From Candidatus Rhabdochlamydia sp. (GTDB taxonomy: Bacteria; Chlamydiota; Chlamydiia; Chlamydiales; Rhabdochlamydiaceae), in the NCBI GenBank assembly GCA_030043815.1, contig JASHWX010000030.1, forward strand, positions 1 to 14,773: 14,773 nucleotides of DNA. Direction: 5' to 3'. Position 1 is the stretch's first letter, and each line of letters starts with the position of its first letter. This document shows positions 1 through 7,091 of this stretch, piece by piece. Made by a program: the position numbers and the translations under genes. The notes beneath the pieces were generated by a model. It saw only the letters and a program-made list of their open reading frames with translations, was not told where the DNA came from and made no database searches.

Positions 1-2
1 TT

Positions 3-178
3 TATACCCAAACAACTTGAAAAATTGGGAATTTGGCAAGGACGTCGCCCTGAATTTGAGCCAGGCGAAGCCGGCGCCGAAGCAGCTCAACTTGAACAAG
101 TTGAGCGATGCAGGCGGGTCTCAAATTCAGCGGCTGACGACGCAGCCAAAAACCAATTTTTCAGGTTGTTTGGGTATA
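3..178. repeat. 176-base nested palindromic element (MITE-like)
   Basis: The ends are inverted repeats: bases 3-28 and 153-178 are complementary over 26 positions with one mismatch. Further complementary pairs nest inside: 32-37 with 145-150, 50-60 with 120-130 (11 of 11), and a central hairpin 85-94 / 97-106 with a two-base loop. Transcribed RNA would fold into one long interrupted hairpin. No transposase is encoded. Short reading frames crossing it are a by-product of its GC-rich centre. It could be a non-autonomous transposable element or a processed RNA hairpin; which one is not visible from one copy. A degenerate copy of the outer arm (21 of 26 matches) lies at 748-773. Confidence 0.75.
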
Positions 179-361
179 GAAGACTACTTAGATCTAATCT
201 AGAAATCTCAGTACCTTCTCCCAAGTTCCCATTTTTAGTGGGAATTTTGGATCAAGTCTAACGCAAAAGTAAGAGGCAGTCGCATTGCTAAACGAACCTT
301 TGTCGACCCAACGTGTAGGAAGGTAAACGCAGAGATCATGCACGAGTCCGCTAAAACGCTG
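179..361. other. intergenic stretch with no recognised gene
   Basis: No reading frame here has coding character or a ribosome binding site. A small hairpin is visible (226-231 with 239-244). The rest looks like degenerate, non-coding sequence between repeat elements. Confidence 0.5.
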
Positions 362-404
362 AGAATCGCCCCTTCTTTGACTTCGTCAAAGAAGGGGCGA
401 TTCT
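362..404. repeat. perfect 20-bp hairpin, copy 1 of a dispersed repeat
   Basis: Bases 362-381 are perfectly complementary to 385-404 with a three-base loop. The left arm and the bases just before it share a 25-base identical block, ending at 381, with the block ending at 10507. It has no T-run directly after either arm, so it is not a standard terminator, and no gene lies close upstream. It is best read as a dispersed palindromic repeat. Confidence 0.75.
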
Positions 405-486
405 GCTCCTCATCTTATAGTGGACCCAAAAAACTAGACCGCTTGAAAAGCTCCTTCATTACATCTTTCAACCCTAAAAGAAGACT

Positions 487-561
487 TAGCAGGATATTAG
501 GATGGATAGGATAGAAAAATCATTTCTTTCTTCTTATCCTGACTATCCTATCATCCTGCTA
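487..561. repeat. imperfect hairpin of AGGAT-rich repeats
   Basis: Bases 487-495 pair with 553-561 and 505-514 pair with 543-552. A 9-base bulge (496-504) lies on the left arm, and a pyrimidine-rich loop (515-542) in the middle. It lies inside the IS3-like bounded stretch and has no coding potential. Confidence 0.6.
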
Positions 562-570
562 TTATAATGG

Positions 571-596
571 ACCCCAAAAGCTATGTATTTTGGGGT
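571..596. repeat. 9-bp perfect stem with 8-base loop
   Basis: Bases 571-579 (ACCCCAAAA) pair with 588-596 (TTTTGGGGT). The preceding bases repeat the TGGACCC box of the IS3-like ends, so this may be a third, internal copy of the terminus. Confidence 0.5.
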
Positions 597-665
597 AATT
601 TAGGAGCGAGGGAGTAAATTTTCAGGTGTTTTTGGTCTAGACATTGGGGTCCACCATATTATAAT

Positions 666-700
666 CTTTGCGTCTTTGGCGACTTGGCGTCTTTGCGTTG
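666..700. repeat. degenerate short tandem repeat of a TTTGCGTCT-type unit
   Basis: CTTTGCGTCTTTGG is followed by CGACTTGGCGTCTTTGCG, three to four imperfect copies of a roughly 9-base unit. Such degenerate CTTTGCGTCTT strings are dispersed in many bacterial genomes. Nothing coding is seen here. Confidence 0.5.
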
Positions 701-773
701 ATTCCTATCGGTTTTGCTCAAATAGTCCGTTACTGTGTGTCTAAAAAACCAATTTTTGAGTTTTCTTCGGTAT

Positions 774-807
774 AAACGCGGCCAGCAGGCTCGGCCGCGT
801 TTTTTTC
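774..807 (+). terminator. intrinsic terminator upstream of adk
   Basis: A perfect 10-bp stem (774-783 with 793-802) with a 9-base loop runs into a T-tract (800-806). The GC-rich stem plus T-run is the classic rho-independent form on the + strand. It has no visible gene to end within the window, so it either serves a transcript from before the window or insulates the adk promoter from read-through of the repeat region. Confidence 0.75.
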
Positions 808-847
808 TAGCAACAATTTGAAATTCCCCTTAAACTATTCTCTCAGC

Positions 848-853
848 TATAAT
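848..853 (+). promoter_or_regulatory. probable -10 box of the adk operon
   Basis: A perfect TATAAT sits 26 bases before the ATG at 880. No good -35 hexamer is found at 16-18 bases spacing, so only the -10 element is claimed. It implies a start of transcription near 860, with a leader of about 20 bases. Confidence 0.5.
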
Positions 854-879
854 CCTCCACTCTAATAGTGTTGAGGTTT

Positions 880-1581
880 ATGAATTGGTTAAAAGTAATA
901 CTTGTCGGTGTTCTTATGTCTGGATCTTTAGCTGCATCGCCCCTTGTCCTGATCATGCTCGGTCCGCCGGGAGCGGGAAAAGGGACCCAGGCAAAAATGC
1001 TCGAAGAGAAATTGCATATTCCCCATATCTCGACGGGCGATTTGCTCCGCGAAAATGTCCGTCAAGGCACTGAGCTTGGTAAGAAAGCCAAAGGGTTCAT
1101 GGAAAAGGGCCAGCTTGTCCCCGATCATTTGATCATGGACATGCTCTTCACAAGAGTTTCACAGGATGATTGCAAAAAGGGATACATTCTCGATGGCGTG
1201 CCGCGCACCATACCCCAAGCAGAAGAATTGCAAGAGCGGCTTAAGGGAAAGATGGTCCCCATCGTCGTTAACCTTCACATTTCTGATGAAATGGTCATCG
1301 ACCGCCTCACTAACCGCATCGTCTGCGACAATTGCGGAACTCCATATCACTTGATCAATTCGCCTCCGAAGGTAAGCGGCAAGTGCGACAAATGCGGCAG
1401 TCCATTGCGCCAGCGCGCCGATGACTCGAAAGAAGTGGTGTTGAAACGCTTGAAGGTCTATCACGAACAGACGGAGCCTCTCATTGCCTTCTACAAAAAG
1501 CAAAAGCTCCTTCAGACAATCGAATGCAATGCCGATAAAGATGTGGTATTTTCGCAACTTCTCGCCTCTTTAAAAAAATGA
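880..1581 (+). CDS. adk: adenylate kinase with an N-terminal signal-like segment
   Basis: Adenylate kinase catalyses ATP + AMP = 2 ADP. All landmarks are present in the 233-residue product: P-loop GPPGAGKGT at 28-36, AMP-site Arg in GDLLREN (about 57), DGVPRT at 105-110 (family usually DGFPRT), a lid with four zinc-type Cys at 149, 152, 169 and 172, and the RQRADD / LKRL arginines (178, 190). Unusually, about 20 residues precede the first beta strand. They have Lys5, a hydrophobic run VILVGVLMSGSLAA and a plausible signal peptidase site at SLAA-S. I chose ATG 880 because GAGG (873-876) precedes it and TATAAT at 848 fits its leader; the spacing of 3 is short. GTG 868 would lengthen it by 4 residues, while ATG 916 would remove most of the hydrophobic run and give a cytosolic enzyme. 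Its stop overlaps the next start (ATGA). Enzyme identity is certain; export is inference. Confidence 0.95.
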   Translation: MNWLKVILVGVLMSGSLAASPLVLIMLGPPGAGKGTQAKMLEEKLHIPHISTGDLLRENVRQGTELGKKAKGFMEKGQLVPDHLIMDMLFTRVSQDDCKKGYILDGVPRTIPQAEELQERLKGKMVPIVVNLHISDEMVIDRLTNRIVCDNCGTPYHLINSPPKVSGKCDKCGSPLRQRADDSKEVVLKRLKVYHEQTEPLIAFYKKQKLLQTIECNADKDVVFSQLLASLKK

Positions 1582-1802
1582 CTGTTGCTAAAGGACTCAT
1601 TTTTGCTGGAATCGGGCTGATTGTGATCGGCCTCATCATTTGGGGCGGCAGCAAGCTGGGCATCTCATTTGGAAAATTGCCGGGAGATGTCCACATCCAA
1701 AAGGAGAAAGTCTCTTTCTATTTTCCCATCATGACCTCCATCATCGTCAGCATCGTGCTGACGATTTTGATCAACCTCATCTTTTGGCTTTTCAAGAAAT
1801 GA
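1578..1802 (+). CDS. DUF2905 family small membrane protein
   Basis: This 74-residue protein has two hydrophobic segments (about 4-23 and 48-72) joined by a short polar loop containing FGKLPGDVHIQKEKVSFYFP. The GKLPGD(I/V)xI...FYFP motif is the hallmark of the DUF2905 family, whose function is unknown. It sits in the inner membrane. Translation is probably coupled to adk, since its ATG overlaps the adk stop codon and there is no Shine-Dalgarno sequence of its own. The next gene overlaps its stop in the same way, so the three are co-transcribed. Confidence 0.88.
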   Translation: MTVAKGLIFAGIGLIVIGLIIWGGSKLGISFGKLPGDVHIQKEKVSFYFPIMTSIIVSIVLTILINLIFWLFKK

Positions 1803-2272
1803 AATGGTGCCTTGTCATCAGCGGGTATTCTTCAGCAGCATTACTTGTCTTCTGCCTTGCGCTTGCCCCTTTGGCACGGCATTTTCCCCGTTTAAAACCA
1901 TGCATGCGCTATCGGCGAGAGATAGGGCTCATCTCTTTCTATTTTGCTCTTGTGCACGTCGGATCCTATTTTGTTAAAAAAACACTCAAGACGGGTCACT
2001 TTCCATGGAAAGTATTTTGGAAACCGATGGTCATTCCAGGGGAAATGGCATTTCTCATCCTGCTTGTCCTCGCGCTCACGAGCAACAGGTATTCCATCCG
2101 GAAATTGGGCGGCGCTCAGTGGAAGTCCCTACACCGCACCGTTTATTTGGCCCAATTGGGAATCTTTGCGCACATGGCTTTCCAAGGAGAAGAAGTGTGG
2201 TGGTGGGCTATTGCCCTCTTTCTCCCTTTGATCATCGCCCAGCGCTATCATTTAGCTGTTGGATCAGATTAG
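1799..2272 (+). CDS. small ferric-reductase-like (MsrQ-like) haem membrane protein
   Basis: This 157-residue membrane protein has about five hydrophobic segments. It matches the ferric reductase-like transmembrane domain (MsrQ/YedZ type): RREIGLISFYFALVH (His53), QWKSLHRTVYLAQL (His112) and IFAHMAF (His125) give the expected haem-ligand histidines. In that family, MsrQ passes quinol electrons to the periplasmic methionine sulfoxide reductase MsrP. No msrP is visible here, so the partner is unknown. The start at 1799 overlaps the DUF2905 stop; the frame stays open upstream to 1640, but that part lies inside DUF2905 in another frame and is not credible. The last 41 bases overlap the end of the convergent glycosidase gene. 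Confidence 0.8.
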   Translation: MKWCLVISGYSSAALLVFCLALAPLARHFPRLKPCMRYRREIGLISFYFALVHVGSYFVKKTLKTGHFPWKVFWKPMVIPGEMAFLILLVLALTSNRYSIRKLGGAQWKSLHRTVYLAQLGIFAHMAFQGEEVWWWAIALFLPLIIAQRYHLAVGSD

Positions 2273-4808
2273 CGACAAGCGCGCTCCATCCCGTTTGATG
2301 GGAAGCGCCGAGGCCTCGTCCCGTATCGCCATGATAATGCTCGAAAAATAAGAGCAGGTCATTCCATCCCTCTAGCCCTGATAGTCCTGGACAATCGTAA
2401 AAAATGGGGCGCAATCCTTTAGAATCTTTGCGGAAAAGATTGATCAAGCGCTGTCTCAGATCGGAGGCCATTTCGCTTAAATCCATCCCGAAATCAGGCC
2501 CCGCGATTTTTGACAGCTGGATCAAAGACCTTAAAAATAAATAGTTCACAGGAAACCAGATCGGCCCTCGCCAATTGGAATTGCCCCCTTTGATCTTTTC
2601 GATCGACTCGCCCGGCTCATATCCGACGACATTGCCGTGAAAGCTAAATGGATGCTTTTCGTGGAATTTAGACACGCTCCTCAAGCCATAAGCAGAGAGG
2701 AATTCATTGGGGTCCCAGACTTTTTGCAAGACTCTTTTCATCTGATCCAACGTCATGAGCGAAAAGATGTACCTGCCATCTAATCGCGTGATGCATCGGC
2801 CGACCAATTGATTGAAATGTTTGAGATAATTTTGGAAGCGGCCGTAAAAGCGCGGATGTTTCTTGAGCTCTTCTTCATCAAATGATTCAAGCGAATAAAA
2901 AGGGATCAGACCGACAAAGGAGCGGACCTTCAGATGAAAGTGCGTGCCGTCGGGATGGCAGAGCAGATCGTAAAAGAAACCGTCTTGTTCATCCCAAAAA
3001 TCCATCGGGCGATTCCGCGTCCCCTGCATGGCCCCTGCAATGGCGACATAGTGTTCTAAAAAGACCATCGCAAATTGCTCAAAATACGGTTTAATGCAGG
3101 CCAGCTCCAAAGCCATTTTCATCATCAGCAGGGCAAAAAATCCCATCCAGCCAGTGCCGTCCGATTCCTCAAAATAGCCTCCACTTCGAAGGGGCTTGCT
3201 GCGGTCGAACACAGAAATATTGTCGAGGCCTAAAAATCCTCCTTCAAAGACATTATTGCCGAACCGGTCGACCTTGTTGATCCACCAGCTAAAATTCGAC
3301 AAGAGCTTAATGAAACAAAATTCCAAGAAATCGGGATCCTTCTCTCTCTCATAAAGCTGCCAGACAGCAAATGCTTGTACCGGCGGATTCGCCTCTGAAA
3401 AGCCCCATTCGTAAGCGGGGACCTGTCCATTGGGATGTTGGTATTTATACGTCAAAAACAACTTCATCTGCCATTTGGCAAAGGGAAGATCGACCAGGGA
3501 GAGCGCTGTGATGTGAAAACAGGAATCCCAAGAAGCAAACCAAGGGTATTCCCACTTATCGGGCATCACGATCAAATTGTGGCAGTGCAAATGGACCCAA
3601 TGAGTATTGCGGATTTGATAACGAGAAGGAGATGGCGGCGCCGCTTTGTCATCCCCTTCGAGCCATTTCTGCACATCATAGAAATAAAATTGCGTGCTCC
3701 AAATGAGCCCTGCAAGGGCTTGCCGCTGGATTTGTTTATCTTCAGGGCTTAATCCTTTCGGTTGCATTGCGCCGTAAAATGCATCCGCTTCTATTTTCCG
3801 TGCAGCGACAACCCCATCCACATCTTCGAGTTTAGATATTTGCTGTGATAAACGGAGTTTCAGCACACGCGACTGCTTGGCCGGGATGCCGAGCTTGTAA
3901 TGAAAACAGGCCTTGGTCCCTTTTTTTGCAGGATTGACGCAGTTTTCTTGGTGAATCACATAGCGGTGAAAAGCGTCTTTAACATAGGGAAAATGACTCG
4001 CCGTGCCATAGAGGCGTTCATTATGCGTTTCATTATTCGTAAATAGCAATTCCTCGGCTTTATCACCGATCAAATAATAAGGAAAAATGGAATAATCGGA
4101 GATCAGCCAATCGGGCTCGGGCATCTTCTTGGGGTCCGCGTAAAGGCAGCCATCTCGACTGCTGATCTCAGGGACGCAGTCCCACTTTTTTTCCCAAGCC
4201 CAGCGATTGCGAAACCACAATTGAGGAAGCACATGAATGGAAGCTTCCCTTTCGCCGCGATTAAAAATCTCGATGCGGATGCAGACATCGTCAGGAGAAG
4301 CTTTTGCATATTCGACCACGATGTCGAAAAAGGCATTGTTTGCAAACACTCCTGTGTCAATGAGCTCGAATTCCCTCTCTCGCACTCCCCTTCTTTGATT
4401 TTCTTTGACCAGCTCATCATAAGGAAAAGCGTTGTGCGGATAGCGATACAAAAACTTCATGTAGGAATGGGTCGGCGTCGCATCTTGATAAAAATAATAC
4501 TCCTTGACGTCTTCCCCGTGGTTGCCCTCGAAAGGATTCAATCCGAAGAGCCTCTCTTTTAATATCGGGTCTTTTCCGTTCCATAAAGAGAGCGAAAACA
4601 CAAGCGTCTGATAAAGGTCGCACCATCCGCAAAGGCCATCTTCTCCCCATCGGTACGCCTTGGAGCGGGCCATGTCGTGCGTAAGAAAATTCCATGCATC
4701 CCCATTTTCACTGTAATCTTCTCGCACCGTGCCCCATGCCCTCTCGGAGACATAAGCACCCCATTTTCTCCACTGAAAATCTTTAATGCGCTCTTGCTCT
4801 GTCAGCAT
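2232..4808 (-). CDS. MGH1-like / GH63-type glycoside hydrolase (glucosidase)
   Basis: The 858-residue protein matches the large bacterial 'glucosidase' family with an MGH1/GH63-type (alpha/alpha)6 catalytic domain; usual length is about 880. The N-terminal section carries its typical landmarks: ERAWGTVREDYS, RSKAYRWGEDGLCG, LWNGKDPILKERLFGL and EGNHGEDVKEYYFY (residues about 20-110), followed by a beta-sandwich. The barrel follows, with FASWDSCFH near 426 (candidate catalytic Asp) and GNSNWRGPIWFPVNY near 745. No signal peptide is seen, so it is probably cytosolic and acts on alpha-glucosidic or related oligosaccharides; the substrate cannot be read from sequence. No clear Shine-Dalgarno precedes the ATG, but this start fits the family's N-terminus. 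It diverges from the aldo/keto reductase gene, with only 25 bases between the starts. Confidence 0.9.
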   Translation of the reverse strand: MLTEQERIKDFQWRKWGAYVSERAWGTVREDYSENGDAWNFLTHDMARSKAYRWGEDGLCGWCDLYQTLVFSLSLWNGKDPILKERLFGLNPFEGNHGEDVKEYYFYQDATPTHSYMKFLYRYPHNAFPYDELVKENQRRGVREREFELIDTGVFANNAFFDIVVEYAKASPDDVCIRIEIFNRGEREASIHVLPQLWFRNRWAWEKKWDCVPEISSRDGCLYADPKKMPEPDWLISDYSIFPYYLIGDKAEELLFTNNETHNERLYGTASHFPYVKDAFHRYVIHQENCVNPAKKGTKACFHYKLGIPAKQSRVLKLRLSQQISKLEDVDGVVAARKIEADAFYGAMQPKGLSPEDKQIQRQALAGLIWSTQFYFYDVQKWLEGDDKAAPPSPSRYQIRNTHWVHLHCHNLIVMPDKWEYPWFASWDSCFHITALSLVDLPFAKWQMKLFLTYKYQHPNGQVPAYEWGFSEANPPVQAFAVWQLYEREKDPDFLEFCFIKLLSNFSWWINKVDRFGNNVFEGGFLGLDNISVFDRSKPLRSGGYFEESDGTGWMGFFALLMMKMALELACIKPYFEQFAMVFLEHYVAIAGAMQGTRNRPMDFWDEQDGFFYDLLCHPDGTHFHLKVRSFVGLIPFYSLESFDEEELKKHPRFYGRFQNYLKHFNQLVGRCITRLDGRYIFSLMTLDQMKRVLQKVWDPNEFLSAYGLRSVSKFHEKHPFSFHGNVVGYEPGESIEKIKGGNSNWRGPIWFPVNYLFLRSLIQLSKIAGPDFGMDLSEMASDLRQRLINLFRKDSKGLRPIFYDCPGLSGLEGWNDLLLFFEHYHGDTGRGLGASHQTGWSALVANLIQQLNDSAGR

Positions 4809-4833
4809 AAAAAAACACTACCACATTTGATCG

Positions 4834-5820
4834 ATGAGCGTTAAGATTAATTTTATGCATCTGCGCCATCTTGGAAACTCGGGTTTGAAAATCAGTCCGG
4901 TCGTTCTCGGCACATGGGCCATCGGAGGATGGATGTGGGGCGGCTCGGATGAAAAAAAGGCGGTCGAAGCGATCCATATGAGCATGGACCTCGGCGTGCA
5001 CACCATCGATACGGCTCCCATGTATGGGATGGGCTTAAGCGAAGAGATCATCGCCAAGGCGATTAAAGGCAAAAGAGGGCAGGTCGTCATTGCGACAAAA
5101 TGCGGGATGCTCTGGGATGACAGCGTCCCCATCAACCTTGTCAAAAATCTCAAAGCCAAAAGCATCATCGCCGAATGCGAACAGAGTTTAAAGCGGCTCA
5201 AGACCGATGTGATCGACCTCTATCAGTGCCACTGGCCTGATGAGAACATCCCCATTGAAGAATCCTGGGGAGCGATGGTCAAGTTAAAGGAGCAAGGCAA
5301 AGTCCGCGCCATCGGCGTCTGCAACTATAATCTCGAACAGCTCGAAGAAGCCCACGCCATTCATCCCGTCGACAGCCTGCAGCCGCCGTACAGCTTGGTC
5401 CGCCGCGGCATAGAAAAAAAGATCATTCCCTTTTGCATTAAGAACAACATCTCTATCCTCGTCTATTCCCCGCTAGAAAGAGGCCTGCTGACGGGAAAAT
5501 ATCACCCGGGCGCTCATTTTCCCAAAGGCGACCACCGTTCCCAAAAACCCACCTTTTCTCCTGAATACCTCGAGCCAATTTTAGAAGCTCTTAAAGAAGT
5601 GCACATCATATCCAAAAAAATCAAAGCCACTATAGCCCAAGCCATCATCAACTGCACCATTCACAGAAATGGGATCACCGCAGCCATTGTCGGCGCAAGA
5701 GATGCTAACCAAGCAAGAGAAAATGCCTTAAGCGCCACCCTTCCCTTGACTCCCCATGAAAGGGAAATGATCGCAGACCTGCTTTCCGATAAGAAATTTC
5801 AGCGCCCGCTTTACGATTAG
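4834..5820 (+). CDS. aldo/keto reductase
   Basis: NAD(P)H-dependent carbonyl reductase of the aldo/keto reductase superfamily, a cytosolic TIM barrel of 328 residues. The catalytic tetrad is visible: Asp59 and Tyr64 in DTAPMYG, Lys89 in ATKCG, and His133 in YQCHWPD. The later SPLERGLLTGKY segment and the IVGARDANQARENA cofactor region are typical. The start may instead be ATG 4855, giving MHLRHLGNSGLKIS, which is the usual N-terminus of the family. Neither start has a convincing Shine-Dalgarno sequence, and 4855 would leave more room for a promoter. The substrate is unknown. The stop codon overlaps that of the convergent hydrolase gene by 3-4 bases, with no terminator between them. Confidence 0.92.
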   Translation: MSVKINFMHLRHLGNSGLKISPVVLGTWAIGGWMWGGSDEKKAVEAIHMSMDLGVHTIDTAPMYGMGLSEEIIAKAIKGKRGQVVIATKCGMLWDDSVPINLVKNLKAKSIIAECEQSLKRLKTDVIDLYQCHWPDENIPIEESWGAMVKLKEQGKVRAIGVCNYNLEQLEEAHAIHPVDSLQPPYSLVRRGIEKKIIPFCIKNNISILVYSPLERGLLTGKYHPGAHFPKGDHRSQKPTFSPEYLEPILEALKEVHIISKKIKATIAQAIINCTIHRNGITAAIVGARDANQARENALSATLPLTPHEREMIADLLSDKKFQRPLYD

Positions 5821-7025
5821 GAGACAATTTTTGTGTATTCGTTCCAAATCCTCTTCTCTTCGAAAACCTCATCGGCATGAGGGTTTACTTTATTGGAACC
5901 GACATGCGTGAGTTGGTACGCCGGCCCTCCTTTTTTGGCAGCTAAAAAGAGGTTTTGGCCTGAATCTTTAGGCAAAATGACATCGGCATCGGTATTGATG
6001 ATGACGGAAATGGACTTGTTTTCCGGTTTTAATTTCTGGAACTTTTCTAACGTATTGAACGCATCTTGTCCAACACGCGATGTGATCTTGCTGTCAGTGG
6101 ACAAAATGGCATCTAAAGCGATCTTTCCCATGTAGCTTGCCGGCCAGGTTTGATGCAAAATCACACTCAAAAGAGATGTAAAGGTATTTTCCCCGACGTA
6201 GTTGATCCCAAGATGATGGTACTTCTGCTTTAAATGGGCGGCAACCGCTCCCCCCAAACAAAATCCCGTGGCCCAGATTTCTTCAGGCTTGTAAGAATGA
6301 GTATGAACCAATTCTTGATACATCGTGTCTGCATCTAAGTAATATCCCCCCTCGGAAGGTGTCCCTGTACTGATGTGCGTTCCCCGGTAATTGAATAGGC
6401 AAAGGTCCTTTTTGATGCTCAGGTGCTTCCCAATATACTTTTGGTCCATCCCATAACTTCTTCCGGGAGAATGGCATCGAAGAAAACATCCCCGCTTTCG
6501 ATCCGGCGGCTTTTCTTCAGACAAGCGAGTGACCAAGACCTCTTTTTTTCCATCGGGAAATTCCACCGTCGCTCTTTCCCACCCGAACTTGCTCAAAGAC
6601 TTTTCGATAAAATCTCTCCATTCGGGCGTCTTGTGCTCAGAATAAATGCATGTGAGATAGAGCGGCGAGGTGATAGAAGCATCGGCGACTTTAAACTTCG
6701 AGTCTGCTCTGCGCTCGACGACGATTTCTACCCACTTTCCCCCCTTCTGAAGGATCCTCTTGTGGACATTGTCATAAGTCAATAAGACATAATCGATTTG
6801 CGCTAGCCCATCGATAGAGAGCTTTGAGTATCGCATTCCGCCGATATCCTCGATGATATGGATGTACCGCTCTAATGTTGCATTATTTAAAGGCATCCTC
6901 TTATCAGAAAGATCGTAATGCTTTTTCAGCAATTTAATAAGAAAACGAGAAAATGGACCATGATTATATTCACCAATTTGAAAAGTGCACACTCGTAATA
7001 AATAACGAGAAAACCTTTTAATCAT
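5817..7025 (-). CDS. alpha/beta hydrolase-like protein with Cys nucleophile, CHLPS 43 kDa-like
   Basis: The C-terminal half has an alpha/beta hydrolase fold: CLFNYRGTHISTGTPSEGGYYLDAD (split as NYRG...STG...YYLD), then a nucleophile elbow GFCLGG at 254-259, an acid candidate in NTDADVILP (Asp346/348) and His candidates at 374 and 383. The overall pattern resembles the chlamydial CHLPS 43 kDa homologues (Pfam DUF818), of unknown function. I infer this from memory of the family. Cys replaces the usual Ser, as in dienelactone hydrolase. The first 170 residues are not recognised. I chose ATG 7025 (402 residues) because a TTGCAA-17-TATTAT promoter lies just before it. The frame extends to 7166, but this would run through the divergent dehydrogenase start; ATG 7082 is a second alternative, adding a short hydrophobic segment. 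Confidence 0.75.
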   Translation of the reverse strand: MIKRFSRYLLRVCTFQIGEYNHGPFSRFLIKLLKKHYDLSDKRMPLNNATLERYIHIIEDIGGMRYSKLSIDGLAQIDYVLLTYDNVHKRILQKGGKWVEIVVERRADSKFKVADASITSPLYLTCIYSEHKTPEWRDFIEKSLSKFGWERATVEFPDGKKEVLVTRLSEEKPPDRKRGCFLRCHSPGRSYGMDQKYIGKHLSIKKDLCLFNYRGTHISTGTPSEGGYYLDADTMYQELVHTHSYKPEEIWATGFCLGGAVAAHLKQKYHHLGINYVGENTFTSLLSVILHQTWPASYMGKIALDAILSTDSKITSRVGQDAFNTLEKFQKLKPENKSISVIINTDADVILPKDSGQNLFLAAKKGGPAYQLTHVGSNKVNPHADEVFEEKRIWNEYTKIVS

Positions 7026-7033
7026 ATAACTCA

Positions 7034-7062
7034 ATAATATTATTATTTCAATTTTGTTGCAA
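7034..7062 (-). promoter_or_regulatory. promoter of the alpha/beta hydrolase gene
   Basis: On the minus strand TTGCAA (7062-7057) is followed after 17 bases by TATTAT (7039-7034). Only 8 bases separate the -10 box from the chosen ATG at 7025, so the transcript would be leaderless or nearly so. The same TTGCAA, being self-complementary, could be the -35 of the + strand gene ydfG, with a weak CATAAC -10 at 7080-7085. Confidence 0.45.
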
Positions 7063-7091
7063 ATAAAGCAGGCGTATTCCATAACTTGGTC

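Larger units (their letters stand above)
416..658. mobile_element. possible IS3-like element remnant or MITE without transposase
   Basis: Bases 416-440 and 634-658 are inverted repeats matching at 20 of 25 positions; both read TAT(A/G)GTGGACCC...CTAGACC from outside to inside. This general pattern (TGnACCCC, A-rich, then a GAC box) recalls IS3-family termini, which is my recollection of the family and not a database match. The interior has no transposase frame, only palindromes: 487-561 and 571-596. No clear target duplication flanks the outer ends, although an 8-base ATTATAAT repeat occurs at 561-568 and 658-665, around an inner subsegment. A decayed deletion derivative is the simplest reading. 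Confidence 0.4.

Noticed and set aside
17..261. Two overlapping + strand frames of 61 and 78 codons
   Set aside because: Both lie across the 176-base palindrome and its flank, have no Shine-Dalgarno, and their sequence reflects the inverted repeat.
362..404. Intrinsic terminator
   Set aside because: The stem is long and perfect, but no T-run follows it on either strand and no gene ends nearby; it recurs elsewhere as a repeat.
666..700. CRISPR array
   Set aside because: The repeated unit is about 9 bases, imperfect and without spacers; no cas genes in the window.
1640..1798. Upstream extension of the MsrQ-like gene
   Set aside because: It is the DUF2905 gene read in another frame; the protein motif pattern begins at the ATG 1799 that overlaps the DUF2905 stop.
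4221..4562. 113-codon + strand frame inside the glycosidase gene
   Set aside because: It is a shadow of a long gene with strong family motifs on the other strand.
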